DNA of 64,000 bases, from positions 124,001 through 188,000 of the forward strand of contig CAVSWH010000004.1 in the NCBI GenBank assembly GCA_963731625.1. The letters run 5' to 3'. The notes under the pieces were generated by a model. That model made no database searches and was not told the DNA's origin. It saw only the letters and a program-made list of their open reading frames with translations. The first letter of the stretch is position 1. Each line of letters starts with the position of its first letter. This stretch comes from PALSA-555 sp963731625 (GTDB taxonomy: Bacteria > Actinomycetota > Acidimicrobiia > IMCC26256 > PALSA-555). The position numbers were made by a program, and so were the translations under genes. Positions 16,401-24,981 of this stretch are shown here, one piece after another.

Positions 16401-17401
16401 CGCGGGGGCGACGCCGCGAGGTCCGCGAGGCGCCGCTCGGGACGCGCGCCGTAGTGCGAGATGACCTCCGCCGCGGCGAGCGCGCCGAGCTCTGCGCATC
16501 GCCCCAGCCTCTCCCCGTGGGTGAGCCCGACGAGGAAGCCGGCGGCGAACAGGTCGCCCGCCCCCGTCGTGTCCACCACCCGGTCGACGGGGACCGCCGG
16601 GACCTCGACGGTCTGCTCGCGCCCCACGACCACCGACCCGGCCGCGGACTTCGTGACCGCCGCGATGTCGCAGTGACGCGCGACCAGCTCGAGCGCGTCG
16701 GCGAGGGCCGACGTCTCGTAGAGCGCGCACGCCTCGGCGTCGTTCGCGAAGAGGATGTCGACGTCGTGCTCGACGAGCGCGAGGAACTCGGGCCGGTGTC
16801 GCTCGACGCAGAACGTGTCGGACAGGCTCAGCGCGACGCGCCGCCCGGCCTCGTGGGCGGTCTGGGCCGCGAATCGGAAGGCAGCCATCGCGTCCGGCTC
16901 GTCGAAGAGGTATCCCTCGAGGTAGGTCACGGCGGCGGCGCGCACGAGGTCCGGGGACACGTCGTCGGGGTGCAGCTGGGCAGCCGCGCCGAGGAACGTG
17001 TTCATCGTCCGCTCGGCGTCGGGGCTCACGAGGATGAGGCACCGGCCGGTCGCTGCCCCGTCGACTGCGGGGGCGTTCTCGAAGTGCAGGCCCGCGGCGC
17101 GGATGTCGTGGGCGAACACACGCCCCAGCTCGTCGTCGCGCACCCGCCCGATGAACGCGCTCCGCCCACCGAAGGACGCGACCCCCACGGCCGTGTTCGC
17201 CGCCGACCCACCGGACACCTCGGTGCCGGGGCCCATCTGGGCGTAGAGGTCGGTGGCGCGGGCCGCGTCGATGAGCGCCATGCCGCCCTTGGCGAGGCCC
17301 TGCGCGTCGATGAAGTCGTCACTCGTCGCGCTGAACACGTCGACGAGCGCGTGGCCGACGGCGACGACGTCGAGGCTCGTGCTGGAGACCGGGTCGGTCA
17401 C
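16397..17401 (-). CDS. PfkB-family sugar/nucleoside kinase (adenosine kinase-like)
   Basis: A 334-residue ribokinase-fold kinase. Seen: the substrate-side GHALVDVF and GGSAANTAVGVASFGG motifs and the ATP/catalytic motif DTTGAGDLFAAGFLVG with the catalytic Asp. The overall pattern (VTYLEGYLFD, FANDAEACALY) resembles bacterial adenosine kinase-like enzymes. Its coupling to a LOG nucleosidase gene suggests a purine nucleoside salvage pair, which is inference. GTG start overlapping the cofH stop. Confidence 0.8.
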   Translation of the reverse strand: MTDPVSSTSLDVVAVGHALVDVFSATSDDFIDAQGLAKGGMALIDAARATDLYAQMGPGTEVSGGSAANTAVGVASFGGRSAFIGRVRDDELGRVFAHDIRAAGLHFENAPAVDGAATGRCLILVSPDAERTMNTFLGAAAQLHPDDVSPDLVRAAAVTYLEGYLFDEPDAMAAFRFAAQTAHEAGRRVALSLSDTFCVERHRPEFLALVEHDVDILFANDAEACALYETSALADALELVARHCDIAAVTKSAAGSVVVGREQTVEVPAVPVDRVVDTTGAGDLFAAGFLVGLTHGERLGRCAELGALAAAEVISHYGARPERRLADLAASPPR

Positions 17402-18564
17402 GGCGCGGCGCGCACCCCCAGCGTGACCGGCACCTGCTCGTCGACCGGCGGCCGCAGCGGCCGCCCGACGGTCTGGGTCCGCCCGTAAAGAGTGGTGCGC
17501 TGCGCGAGCGGGCGACCGAGCGGCTCGACGATCGAGCGGAAGCCGTCATCGTCGAGCTCCTGGCCGTGCGACGCCCCCGCGGCCCGGGAGATGTTCTCGT
17601 CCATGAGGGTGCCGCCCAGGTCGTTGCAGCCGGCCCGCAGCAGCTGGCGGGCGCCGCGGACCCCGACCTTCACCCAGGAGGCCTGCACGTTGTCGAGGGC
17701 GCCGCGGTACGCGATGCGGCCCACGGCGTGCACGAGCAGCACCTCCCGGAACGTGGGGCCGCGGCGGGCCCGGCCCTGCAGGTAGATCGGGGTGGCCATG
17801 TGCACGAACGGCAGCGGCACGAACTCGGTGAACCCGCCCGTCTCGCGCTGCAGGGCCCGGGTGCGCACCAGGTGGCGCGCCACGTGGACCGGCGACTCGA
17901 CGTGGCCGAACATGATCGTGATGTTCGAGCGCAACCCGACGCCGTGCGCGGCGCGGTGGGCCTCGAGCCACTCCTCGGTGTTCACCTTGTCGGGGCAGAT
18001 GACCGCCCGCACCTCGTCGTCGAGGATCTCGGCCGCGGTGCCGGGCAGCGTCGAGAGCCCGGCGTCCTGCAGCTCGCGCAGGTAGCCGTCCAACGGCACC
18101 CCGAGGCGGCGGGCGCCCTCGGTCACCTCGAGCGCGGTGAAAGCGTGGACGTGGATGTCCGGCGCCACCTCCTTCACCGCCCGCGTCACCGTCAGGTAGT
18201 GGTCGCCGTCGTAGTCCGGGTGGATCCCGCCCTGGAGGCAGACCTCGGTCGCGCCGTGGTCGACGGCCTCGACGACGCGGCGCTGGATCTCGGGCACATC
18301 CAGCAGGTACGGGTCGCCGCGGAGGTTCAGTGACAGCGGGCCCTTCGAGAAGGCACAGAACCGGCACCGGAACGTGCACACGTTCGTGTAGTTGATGTTG
18401 CGGTTGCGGACGAACGTCACCGTGTCGCCGACGGCCTCGCGGCGCAGCGTGTCCGCGACGGTGGCGACGTCGGACACCTCCGGGCCGCGTGCCTCGAGGA
18501 GCGTCACGAGCTCGGGGACGCCCGGCTCCTCGCCGGCAAGGACGCCGTCGAGGACCTCGGTCAC
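17398..18564 (-). CDS. cofH: FO synthase subunit 2 (radical SAM), CofH
   Basis: Radical SAM enzyme of 388 residues with the cluster motif CTFRCRFCAF (CX3CX2C). CofH attacks the intermediate formed from tyrosine and the ribityl uracil, feeding CofG to make 7,8-didemethyl-8-hydroxy-5-deazariboflavin, the chromophore of F420. Seen as well: EVCLQGGIHPDYDGDHY and the FVPLPFVHMATP region. In many actinobacteria the two halves are fused as FbiC; here they are separate genes overlapping by four bases. Confidence 0.9.
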   Translation of the reverse strand: MTEVLDGVLAGEEPGVPELVTLLEARGPEVSDVATVADTLRREAVGDTVTFVRNRNINYTNVCTFRCRFCAFSKGPLSLNLRGDPYLLDVPEIQRRVVEAVDHGATEVCLQGGIHPDYDGDHYLTVTRAVKEVAPDIHVHAFTALEVTEGARRLGVPLDGYLRELQDAGLSTLPGTAAEILDDEVRAVICPDKVNTEEWLEAHRAAHGVGLRSNITIMFGHVESPVHVARHLVRTRALQRETGGFTEFVPLPFVHMATPIYLQGRARRGPTFREVLLVHAVGRIAYRGALDNVQASWVKVGVRGARQLLRAGCNDLGGTLMDENISRAAGASHGQELDDDGFRSIVEPLGRPLAQRTTLYGRTQTVGRPLRPPVDEQVPVTLGVRAAP

Positions 18565-19748
18565 CGGGCCGCGGGGCGCGGCACGGGGGAGCGCGACGAG
18601 CAGCTCGGGGGCGCGGCCGAGCCGCCGGCGGACCAGCCGTCGTCCCGGGCGAGGCCCTCGGCGTCGGACGCGTGGCGCACCGCGGGTCGGACGTGCTCGT
18701 CGAGCCAGCGCTCGCCGTCGCGGACGTACTCCGGGTAGACGGTGAGCCGCGGCGCGAGCGTCCGGCCCGCCGTCTCGGTCGCGTGCCGGAGCCGCTCGAG
18801 CTCGGGCCAGGGCCGTTCCGGGTTCACGTGGTCGGGTGTGAGCGGCGACACGCCGCCCCAGTCGTCGATCCCCGCCGCGAGGAGCAGCCCGAGGTCGTCG
18901 CTCAGGTTCGGCGGCGCCTGGAGGTGGATCGCGGGCGGGAGGAGCAGGCGGGCGACGGCGATCGTGCGGAGGTAGTCGTCCCGGTCACAGGACGGGTGGG
19001 CGTGCATCGCCGTGCCCGGCTTGGCGAGGAAGTTCTGGACGATGACCTCTTGCACGTGGCCGTGACGCTCGTGCGACTCGCGGATGGCGAGCAGGGCGTC
19101 GACGCGCTCCTCGAACGTCTCGCCGATGCCGACGAGGATCCCCGTCGTGAACGGGATGTGCGCCGCGCCGGCCGCGTCGAGGGTGGCGAGGCGGCGCGCC
19201 GGCGTCTTGTCGGGCGCGCGGTGGTGCGGGCCGCCCGGTGCCGCGAGGCGCGCCGCGAGGGTCTCGATCATCATCCCCTGGGAGGGGCTCACGGGCCGGA
19301 GCGCGTCGAGGCCCGCCCGGTCGAGCGCGCCGGCGTTGGCGTGCGGCAGCAGGCCGGTCTCTGAGAGCACGGTCTCGGCGGCGGCCGCGAGGTACTCGAC
19401 CGTCGACGCGTAGCCGTGGGCCGCGAGCCACGCGGCGGCGTCCGGGTAGCGCGCCTCGGGGGCCTCGCCGAGCGTGAAGAGGGCCTCGTGGCAGCCCGCG
19501 GCGGCGCCGGGGCGCGCGATCGCCAGCACCTCGTCGAGCTCGAGGTACGGCGCGGCGACCCGTGCCGGCGGCTTGGCGAACGTGCAGTACCCGCAATGGT
19601 CGCGGCACAGCATCGTCAACGCGATGAACACCTTGGGCGAGAACGTCACGCGCGTGGGGCGCACCGCGTCGCGGGCGGTCGACGCCGCCTCCAGCAGCTC
19701 GGGGAGGGGCACGGCGGCCACGGCCAGGGCCTCCCGGCGGCTCAGCAT
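18561..19748 (-). CDS. cofG: FO synthase subunit 1 (radical SAM), CofG
   Basis: Radical SAM enzyme of 395 residues with CRDHCGYCTF (CX3CX2C) and the CofG patterns EALFTLGEAPE, HANAGAL and NFLAKPGTAM. With CofH it forms FO, the F420 precursor. The last about 20 residues (Ser/Pro/Arg-rich) are not conserved-looking, but the stop is placed by the GTGA overlap with cofH. ATG 19748 has a TAGCAT -10 six bases upstream, and this -10 uses the stop codon of pgl, so cofG can be transcribed separately from zwf-pgl. Confidence 0.9.
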   Translation of the reverse strand: MLSRREALAVAAVPLPELLEAASTARDAVRPTRVTFSPKVFIALTMLCRDHCGYCTFAKPPARVAAPYLELDEVLAIARPGAAAGCHEALFTLGEAPEARYPDAAAWLAAHGYASTVEYLAAAAETVLSETGLLPHANAGALDRAGLDALRPVSPSQGMMIETLAARLAAPGGPHHRAPDKTPARRLATLDAAGAAHIPFTTGILVGIGETFEERVDALLAIRESHERHGHVQEVIVQNFLAKPGTAMHAHPSCDRDDYLRTIAVARLLLPPAIHLQAPPNLSDDLGLLLAAGIDDWGGVSPLTPDHVNPERPWPELERLRHATETAGRTLAPRLTVYPEYVRDGERWLDEHVRPAVRHASDAEGLARDDGWSAGGSAAPPSCSSRSPVPRPAAR

Positions 19749-19754
19749 GATCGC

Positions 19755-19760
19755 ATGCTA
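19755..19760 (-). promoter_or_regulatory. -10 element (TAGCAT) of cofG overlapping the pgl stop
   Basis: On the reverse strand TAGCAT begins with the TAG stop codon of pgl (19758-19760) and ends six bases before ATG 19748. Confidence 0.6.
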
Positions 19761-20411
19761 GGGGTCGCCGGCCGCGGCCTCGTCCACGAGCCACACGACC
19801 CGGGTGGCGCGCACGCGGGTCGCCGGCAGGTCGTGGTCGCCTCCTCGGACCCGGGCGAGCGCCTCACGCTTCGCGGCGCCGTCGACCGTGAACACGACCA
19901 GCTCGGCGCGGGCGAGCGCCGGGTACGTGAAGGTGAGACGGGGGAGCGGGTGCTGGTCGTCGCCCGCCGGCACGACGAGGCGCTCCCGCTCGTCGAGCTG
20001 GGGCGCACCGGGGAACAGCGACGCGGTGTGCCCGTCGGGCCCGAGCCCGAGATGGACCAGCCCGATCGGCGGCGCGGCCCGCACGAGCGCGTCGTACGCG
20101 TCGGCGGCTGCCTCGAGGCTCGCGCCGGCGTGGCGCATCGAGTGGATGGCGCGCGGCTCGACCTCGTCGAGGAACGCGAGCCGGGCCATCCCCTCGTTCG
20201 AGTTCGGATCCTGGACGTCCACCCAGCGCTCGTCACCCCAGAACACGTCGATCGCCGACCAGTCCACCGGCGCCGTCGCGAGCAGCTCGTAGCACGCCCG
20301 CGCCGTGTCACCACCGGACAGCGCGATCGACCGGGGCGACTCGGTGGCCACCAGCTCGGCGAACGCCGCGGGGACGTGCCGAACCCGGCGCTCCTCGCCC
20401 GGCAGCGTCAC
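19758..20411 (-). CDS. pgl: 6-phosphogluconolactonase
   Basis: A 217-residue DevB/NagB-fold lactonase, second step of the oxidative pentose phosphate pathway. Seen: SIALSGGDTARACYELLA, the FWGDERWV motif and GLGPDGHTASLFPG. GTG start overlapping the zwf stop, so the first two enzymes of the pathway are translationally coupled. Confidence 0.9.
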   Translation of the reverse strand: MTLPGEERRVRHVPAAFAELVATESPRSIALSGGDTARACYELLATAPVDWSAIDVFWGDERWVDVQDPNSNEGMARLAFLDEVEPRAIHSMRHAGASLEAAADAYDALVRAAPPIGLVHLGLGPDGHTASLFPGAPQLDERERLVVPAGDDQHPLPRLTFTYPALARAELVVFTVDGAAKREALARVRGGDHDLPATRVRATRVVWLVDEAAAGDP

Positions 20412-21904
20412 GGCACGCGCCAGCGGTCGCCGGCCTCACCGAGCAGGGCCTCGGCCTCGGGCGGTCCCCACGACCCGGCCGGGTAGTGCGCGAGCGGCAC
20501 CGCGACGCGGTCGAACCCGTCGATGAGCGGCTGCACGATTCGCCAGGACTGCTGCACCTCATCGCTGCGGATGAAGAGCGTCGCGTCCCCGACGAGCGCG
20601 TCGTGGATGACTCGCTCGTACGCCTCGGGCGCCATCTCCTCGAACGTGCGCGCGTACGAGAAGTCGAGAGACACGGTGCGCACCTTGAACACCTGGCCTG
20701 GGACCTTCGCGGCGAGCGACACCTCGATCCCCGCGTCGGGCTGGATCCGCAGGATGAGCGCGTTCGGCTCGATCGAGTCCTTCGCGGTCGCCGGCAGCGG
20801 CAGGTACGGCACCGGCTTGTAGCAGAGCGAGACCTCCGTGACCCGCCGCGTGAGCCGCTTCCCGGTGCGCACGAAGAACGGGACCCCGGCCCAGCGCCAG
20901 TTGTCGATGTCGAGGCGCAGCGCGAGGTACGTCTCGACGCTGCTGTGGGCGTCGACGCCGTCCTCCTCCCGGTAGCCGACGACGGGCACTCCGTCGATCT
21001 CGCCGGCGAGGTACTGGGCGCGCACGACGTGGCGCTGCAGCTGGTCGGGCTCGAAGATCCGCACCGAGCGCAGCAGCTTCACCTTCTCGTCCCGGATGGC
21101 GTTGCCGTCGAAGGACGCCGGCGCCTCCATCGCCGTGAGGGCGAGGACCTGCATGACGTGGTTCTGGACGATGTCGCGCAGCGCGCCGGCCTGCTCGTAG
21201 AAGGCGCCGCGGTGCTCGACCCCAAGCAATTCAGCGACGGTGATCTCGACATGGTCGACGTAGCGCCGGTTCCAGAGGGGCTCGAAGATCGTGTTCGTGA
21301 AGCGCAGCGCCAGGATGTTCTGCACCGTCTCCTTCGCGAGGTAGTGGTCGATGCGGAAGATCTGGTGCTCGTCGAAGAACTGGTGCAGCTCGGCGTCGAG
21401 CGCTTCGGCGCTCTCGAGGTCACGGCCGAACGGCTTCTCGACGACGAAGCGCCGGTAGCCGTCCGTCTCGGCCGCGAGGCCCACGGCGGCGAGGCCGGCG
21501 GCGATCGGCCCGAAGAGCTGCGGCGCGACCGAGAGATAGAAGACGCAGTTCCCGATGGCCCCGCCCGCCGCGCCGGCCAGGCGATCGCGCAGCTGCGAGA
21601 AGGTGTCGGCCGTCTCGGCGCTGCCGCGCAGGTAGCCGAAGCGCACGCCGGCATCCTGGAGGGCCTGCACCCCGCCACCCGCCGACCCGTCCTCGGCCTT
21701 CTCGACGGACGCGTACGCGGCCCGCTCGAACTCGGCGTCGTCCATGTGGGTGCGCGAGACCCCGATGACCGACAGATGGGGTGGCAGCTGTCGGGCACGC
21801 GCCAGCGACGCCAGCGCCGGGTAGAGCTTGCGGTGCGCGAGGTCGCCGGTCGCCCCGAACACGACGATGGAGCTCGCGACGTCTTGTCCGGCGTCGCTGG
21901 TCAC
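20408..21904 (-). CDS. zwf: Glucose-6-phosphate 1-dehydrogenase
   Basis: A 498-residue enzyme oxidising glucose 6-phosphate to the lactone with NAD(P). Seen: the Rossmann GATGDLAHRKLYPAL, the EKPFGRDL motif and the active-site RIDHYLAKETVQN with its catalytic His. GTG start chosen by the TATCAT -10 seven bases upstream and the position of the Rossmann strand. Usual neighbours such as opcA are missing; tkt and tal are 2 kb further on the same strand, separated by two forward genes. Confidence 0.93.
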   Translation of the reverse strand: MTSDAGQDVASSIVVFGATGDLAHRKLYPALASLARARQLPPHLSVIGVSRTHMDDAEFERAAYASVEKAEDGSAGGGVQALQDAGVRFGYLRGSAETADTFSQLRDRLAGAAGGAIGNCVFYLSVAPQLFGPIAAGLAAVGLAAETDGYRRFVVEKPFGRDLESAEALDAELHQFFDEHQIFRIDHYLAKETVQNILALRFTNTIFEPLWNRRYVDHVEITVAELLGVEHRGAFYEQAGALRDIVQNHVMQVLALTAMEAPASFDGNAIRDEKVKLLRSVRIFEPDQLQRHVVRAQYLAGEIDGVPVVGYREEDGVDAHSSVETYLALRLDIDNWRWAGVPFFVRTGKRLTRRVTEVSLCYKPVPYLPLPATAKDSIEPNALILRIQPDAGIEVSLAAKVPGQVFKVRTVSLDFSYARTFEEMAPEAYERVIHDALVGDATLFIRSDEVQQSWRIVQPLIDGFDRVAVPLAHYPAGSWGPPEAEALLGEAGDRWRVP

Positions 21905-21911
21905 GTCGGCG

Positions 21912-21917
21912 ATGATA
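21912..21917 (-). promoter_or_regulatory. -10 element (TATCAT) of zwf-pgl
   Basis: Reverse-strand TATCAT, close to the TATAAT consensus, seven bases before GTG 21904. Confidence 0.6.
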
Positions 21918-21923
21918 CGGCCC

Positions 21924-23030
21924 GTGGACCGGGACACCGTCGTGGTGTACGAGGCACGTGCGTCGGAGTGGCGGGACCGCCGACCGGCGCGCTTCGTCGC
22001 ACGCGCCCGAGCGCTGGCCGACGCGGTGCCGCCGGGCAGCGTGCGCGTCGACTTGGGCTGCGGCCCCGGCCTGCACCTCCCGCATCTCGGCCGGCCCGTC
22101 GTCGCGCTCGATGCGGCGTTCGCGATGGTGGACCTCGCACGCGACGCCAGCCCCCACGCGTGGCCGGTGCAGGCCGACCTCATGGCGCTGCCGTTCCGGC
22201 GAGGCGCGATCGCCGGCGGGTGGGCGCGCGCCAGCTATCTCCACGTCGCACGCGCCTGGCTGCCGTGGGCGCTGGCCGAGCTCCACGACGCGCTCGCTGT
22301 CGGCGCGCCGGTGCACCTCACGATGCGACACGGCGACGAGGAGGGGCTGCTCCCCGGCGACGACTTCCCTGGCCGGTTCTTCGTCGGCTGGCGGGCCGAC
22401 GCGCTCACCGACCTGCTCGTCGGCGCCGGCTTCACCGTCGACGAAGTCGTCGAGGAGCCGACCGGCGGCGAGTGGCTCCAGGTCCGCGCCACCCGGGCGC
22501 GGACCCTCGCCGACCGCGTCGGCCCGGACCTCGCCGTGCTGCTCGTCGGGCTGAACCCGAGCGAGTACGCCGCCGACGTCGGGGTCGGGTTCGCCCGTCC
22601 CGGCAACCGCTTCTGGCCAGCCGCGCGGGCCGCCGGGCTCGTGAGCCGTGACCGGGACCCGCGCCACGCGCTCCTCGCCGACCGCGTCGGCATGACCGAC
22701 CTCGTGAAGCGGGCCACGACGAGCGCGGCGGCGCTGCGGGTCGACGAGTACCGCGAGGGCGTCGCCCGCGTCGAGCGGCTCGTCGCGTGGCTGCGGCCCC
22801 ACGTCGTGTGCTTTGTTGGGCTGACCGGCTGGCGCGCCGCCGTGTCGAGGACGGCCCGCGCCGGGCGCCAGCCCCAGCCATTCGCCGGCGTGCCGGCCTA
22901 CGTCATGCCCAACACGAGCGGCGCCAACGCCCACGCCCGCCCCGAGGACTTCGTCGCCCATCTGCGCGCCGTGCGCCGCCTCGCCGCCGCGTCACCCGGA
23001 CCCCCGGGTCTTGACCCTGACGCGGCGTGA
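21924..23030 (+). CDS. Fusion of a SAM-dependent methyltransferase and a Mug-type mismatch uracil-DNA glycosylase
   Basis: A 368-residue two-domain protein. Residues about 1-190 are a class I methyltransferase with VRVDLGCGPGLHLPHLG (SAM-binding motif I) and the VVALDAAFAMVDLAR acidic loop. Residues about 195-368 match the G/U mismatch-specific glycosylase (Mug/TDG) fold: LLVGLNPSEYAADVGVGFARPGNRFWPA, VGMTDLVKR and VMPNTSGANAHAR. It may start at GTG 21924 or ATG 21912. Mug excises uracil or ethenocytosine opposite G; the methyltransferase substrate is unknown. The last bases form part of the merR operator downstream. Confidence 0.8.
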   Translation: MDRDTVVVYEARASEWRDRRPARFVARARALADAVPPGSVRVDLGCGPGLHLPHLGRPVVALDAAFAMVDLARDASPHAWPVQADLMALPFRRGAIAGGWARASYLHVARAWLPWALAELHDALAVGAPVHLTMRHGDEEGLLPGDDFPGRFFVGWRADALTDLLVGAGFTVDEVVEEPTGGEWLQVRATRARTLADRVGPDLAVLLVGLNPSEYAADVGVGFARPGNRFWPAARAAGLVSRDRDPRHALLADRVGMTDLVKRATTSAAALRVDEYREGVARVERLVAWLRPHVVCFVGLTGWRAAVSRTARAGRQPQPFAGVPAYVMPNTSGANAHARPEDFVAHLRAVRRLAAASPGPPGLDPDAA

Positions 23031-23041
23031 GGCTCTAGAAC
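23011..23041 (+). promoter_or_regulatory. MerR-type promoter/operator with 19-bp spacer
   Basis: -35 TTGACC at 23011-23016 and -10 TAGAAC at 23036-23041 are 19 bp apart, the long spacer that MerR-family activators untwist. Inside lies an imperfect dyad, GACCCTGACGC (23013-23023) facing GGCGTGAGGCTC (23024-23035), 9 of 11 positions symmetric. The -10 ends seven bases before GTG 23049 of the merR gene itself, so autoregulation is expected. The promoter spans the stop codon (23028-23030) of the upstream gene. Confidence 0.7.
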
Positions 23042-23048
23042 AGGTGAC

Positions 23049-23894
23049 GTGTTCGGCATCGGCGCCTTCGCCCGCCTCGGCGGTGTCTCGGTGCGCACCC
23101 TCCACCACTACGACGAGCTTGGCCTGCTCGCCCCGGCGCACGTCGACCCGGACACGGGGTATCGCTGGTACGAGGCCGAGCAGCTCGCCCGGCTGAACCG
23201 GATCCTCGCCCTCCGCGACCTCGGCTTCGCGCTCGGCGACATCGGCCCGGTGCTCGCCGAGGAGGTCTCAGCCGACGAGCTGCGCGGCATGCTGCGCGTC
23301 CGTCGCCTCGAGGCCCAGGACCACATCGAGGAAGAAGCCGTACGGCTGGCGCGCGTCGAATCGCGACTGCGCCGCATCGAGGAGGAGGACACCATGCCCG
23401 ACTACGACATCATCGTGAAGCCCCTGGTGGCGCAACGCTGCGCCGTCCGCATGGCACGCGCACGCGCGTTCGACCACACCCTGAGCGAGATCTTCCCGCC
23501 GCTCTACGGCGAGCTCGCCGCGCAGCTCGCCGAGCACGGCATCGCCGTCGCCGGACCGAGCGTCGCCTGGTACGAGGACAGCCACGACGACGCGCTCCCG
23601 ATCGGCGTCATCGCCGGGCTGCCGATCGACGCCGGGGACGTGCCCGCGGACGTGGAGGAGCGCACGCTGCCCGCGGCCGAGCGTGCGGCGACGACCGTGC
23701 ACCGCGGCTCGATGGACGACTGCGTCGCCGGCTACGAGGCGCTGCTGCGCTGGACCGAGGAGACGGGTGAGCGCATCGAGGGCTACAGCCGCGAGATCTA
23801 CCTCGAGTGTGACGGCCCGCCCGACACGTGGGTGACCGAGCTGCAGTTCGTCCTCGGCCCCCGCGACATCGGGTCGGTGGCGTCGGTCAGGTGA
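23049..23894 (+). CDS. MerR-family regulator with GyrI-like effector-binding domain (TipA/BltR type)
   Basis: A 281-residue regulator. Residues about 2-70 are the MerR winged helix (FARLGGVSVRTLHHYDELGLL; GYRWYEAEQLARLNRI), followed by the dimerising helix rich in Arg and Glu to about 115. Residues about 120-281 match the GyrI-like/effector-binding domain that holds hydrophobic drugs in BmrR-like proteins (YDIIVKPL... YSREIYLECDGPPDTWVTELQFVL). The gene lies under a 19-bp-spacer promoter with a dyad, its likely own target. The stop overlaps the tal stop on the other strand by eight bases. Confidence 0.88.
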   Translation: MFGIGAFARLGGVSVRTLHHYDELGLLAPAHVDPDTGYRWYEAEQLARLNRILALRDLGFALGDIGPVLAEEVSADELRGMLRVRRLEAQDHIEEEAVRLARVESRLRRIEEEDTMPDYDIIVKPLVAQRCAVRMARARAFDHTLSEIFPPLYGELAAQLAEHGIAVAGPSVAWYEDSHDDALPIGVIAGLPIDAGDVPADVEERTLPAAERAATTVHRGSMDDCVAGYEALLRWTEETGERIEGYSREIYLECDGPPDTWVTELQFVLGPRDIGSVASVR

Positions 23895-24981
23895 GCTCGG
23901 CGCGCTTCTTCTCGAGCGTGTTGAAGCAGTCGTGGATGCTCGTCGAGAAGGACGCGACGCCCTCGCGCTCGAGCGTGTCGGTCACGTCGCTGAAGTCGAC
24001 GCCGGCCCCAGCGAGACCGGCGATGGCCGTCCGGGCGCCGTCGACGTCCTCGGTGATCGTGTCGGCCCGCAGGTTCCCGTCACCGTGGTGAAGCGCGTCG
24101 ATCGACGCCTGCGCCAGCGTGTTCACCGTGTCGCGCCCGATGAGCTCGTCGACGTAGAGGGTGGGGGAGTAGGCCGGGTTCTTCGTCGACGTCGACGCCC
24201 ACAGCGGCCGCTGCACGCGGGCGCCCTTCGCGGCGAGCTCCCGCCAGCGGTCCTCGGCGAAGCGCTGCTGGAAGAGCTCGTAGGCGAGCTTGGCGTTCGC
24301 CACACCGGCCTTCCCGCGGAGGCCATGCCCCTCGGGGAGGCGCCGGTCGGTCTCGGTGTCGACGCGGCTCACGAAGAACGACGCCACCGACGCCACGGTC
24401 GACGCGTCGCCGCCGCCCGCGGTGAAGCGCTCGATCCCCGAGAGGAACGCCTCGATCACCTGGCGGTACCGGTCCAGGGCGAAGATCAGCGTGATGTTCG
24501 TGTTGATGCCCGCGGCCAGGTTCGCCTCGATGGCGGGGATCCCCTCCTCGGTCGCGGGGATCTTGATGAAGATGTTCTTGCGACCCACCGTCTTGAAGAG
24601 TTCCGCGGCCTGGGCCAGGGTCCCCTTCGTGTCGCGGGCGAGGTCGGGCGACACCTCGATCGACACGTACCCGTCGGCGCCGCCCGTCTGGTCGTACACG
24701 GGCTTGAGGATGTCGGCCGCGTGGCCGACGTCGTCGGCGACGAGGCGCCAGTACGACTCCTCGATCGTCAACCCGTCCTTCGCGCACTGCACCAGCTCGG
24801 CGTCGTACGCGTTCCCGGTGCCCATCGCCTTCTCGAAGATGGTCGGGTTCGACGTGACACCCCGGATGCCGTCCTCGTCCACGAGACGTTGCAAGCCACC
24901 CTCGGTGATGAGCGGGCGGGTGAGGTTGTCGTACCAGGGGCTCTGACCGAAGTCGTGGAGCCGCGCGATCGCGCTCGTCAT
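23887..24981 (-). CDS. tal: Transaldolase
   Basis: A 364-residue transaldolase of the long actinobacterial type. Seen: GVTSNPTIFEKAM, the Schiff-base Lys in NIFIKIPATEEGIPAIEANLAAGINTN, and RPLWASTSTKNP. It moves dihydroxyacetone units between sugar phosphates in the non-oxidative pentose phosphate pathway. ATG start overlapping the tkt stop (ATGA). Confidence 0.93.
   Translation of the reverse strand: MTSAIARLHDFGQSPWYDNLTRPLITEGGLQRLVDEDGIRGVTSNPTIFEKAMGTGNAYDAELVQCAKDGLTIEESYWRLVADDVGHAADILKPVYDQTGGADGYVSIEVSPDLARDTKGTLAQAAELFKTVGRKNIFIKIPATEEGIPAIEANLAAGINTNITLIFALDRYRQVIEAFLSGIERFTAGGGDASTVASVASFFVSRVDTETDRRLPEGHGLRGKAGVANAKLAYELFQQRFAEDRWRELAAKGARVQRPLWASTSTKNPAYSPTLYVDELIGRDTVNTLAQASIDALHHGDGNLRADTITEDVDGARTAIAGLAGAGVDFSDVTDTLEREGVASFSTSIHDCFNTLEKKRAELT

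Noticed and set aside
18561..18660. Frameshift at the end of cofG, because its last 20 residues look non-conserved
   Set aside because: The cofG stop forms the same GTGA overlap with cofH as other genes in this operon, so the frame is probably right.
20486..22651. Very long forward open frame opposite zwf
   Set aside because: It lies antisense to zwf, whose sequence is fully conserved; the forward product is Arg/Val/Glu/Asp-rich shadow sequence without any family features.
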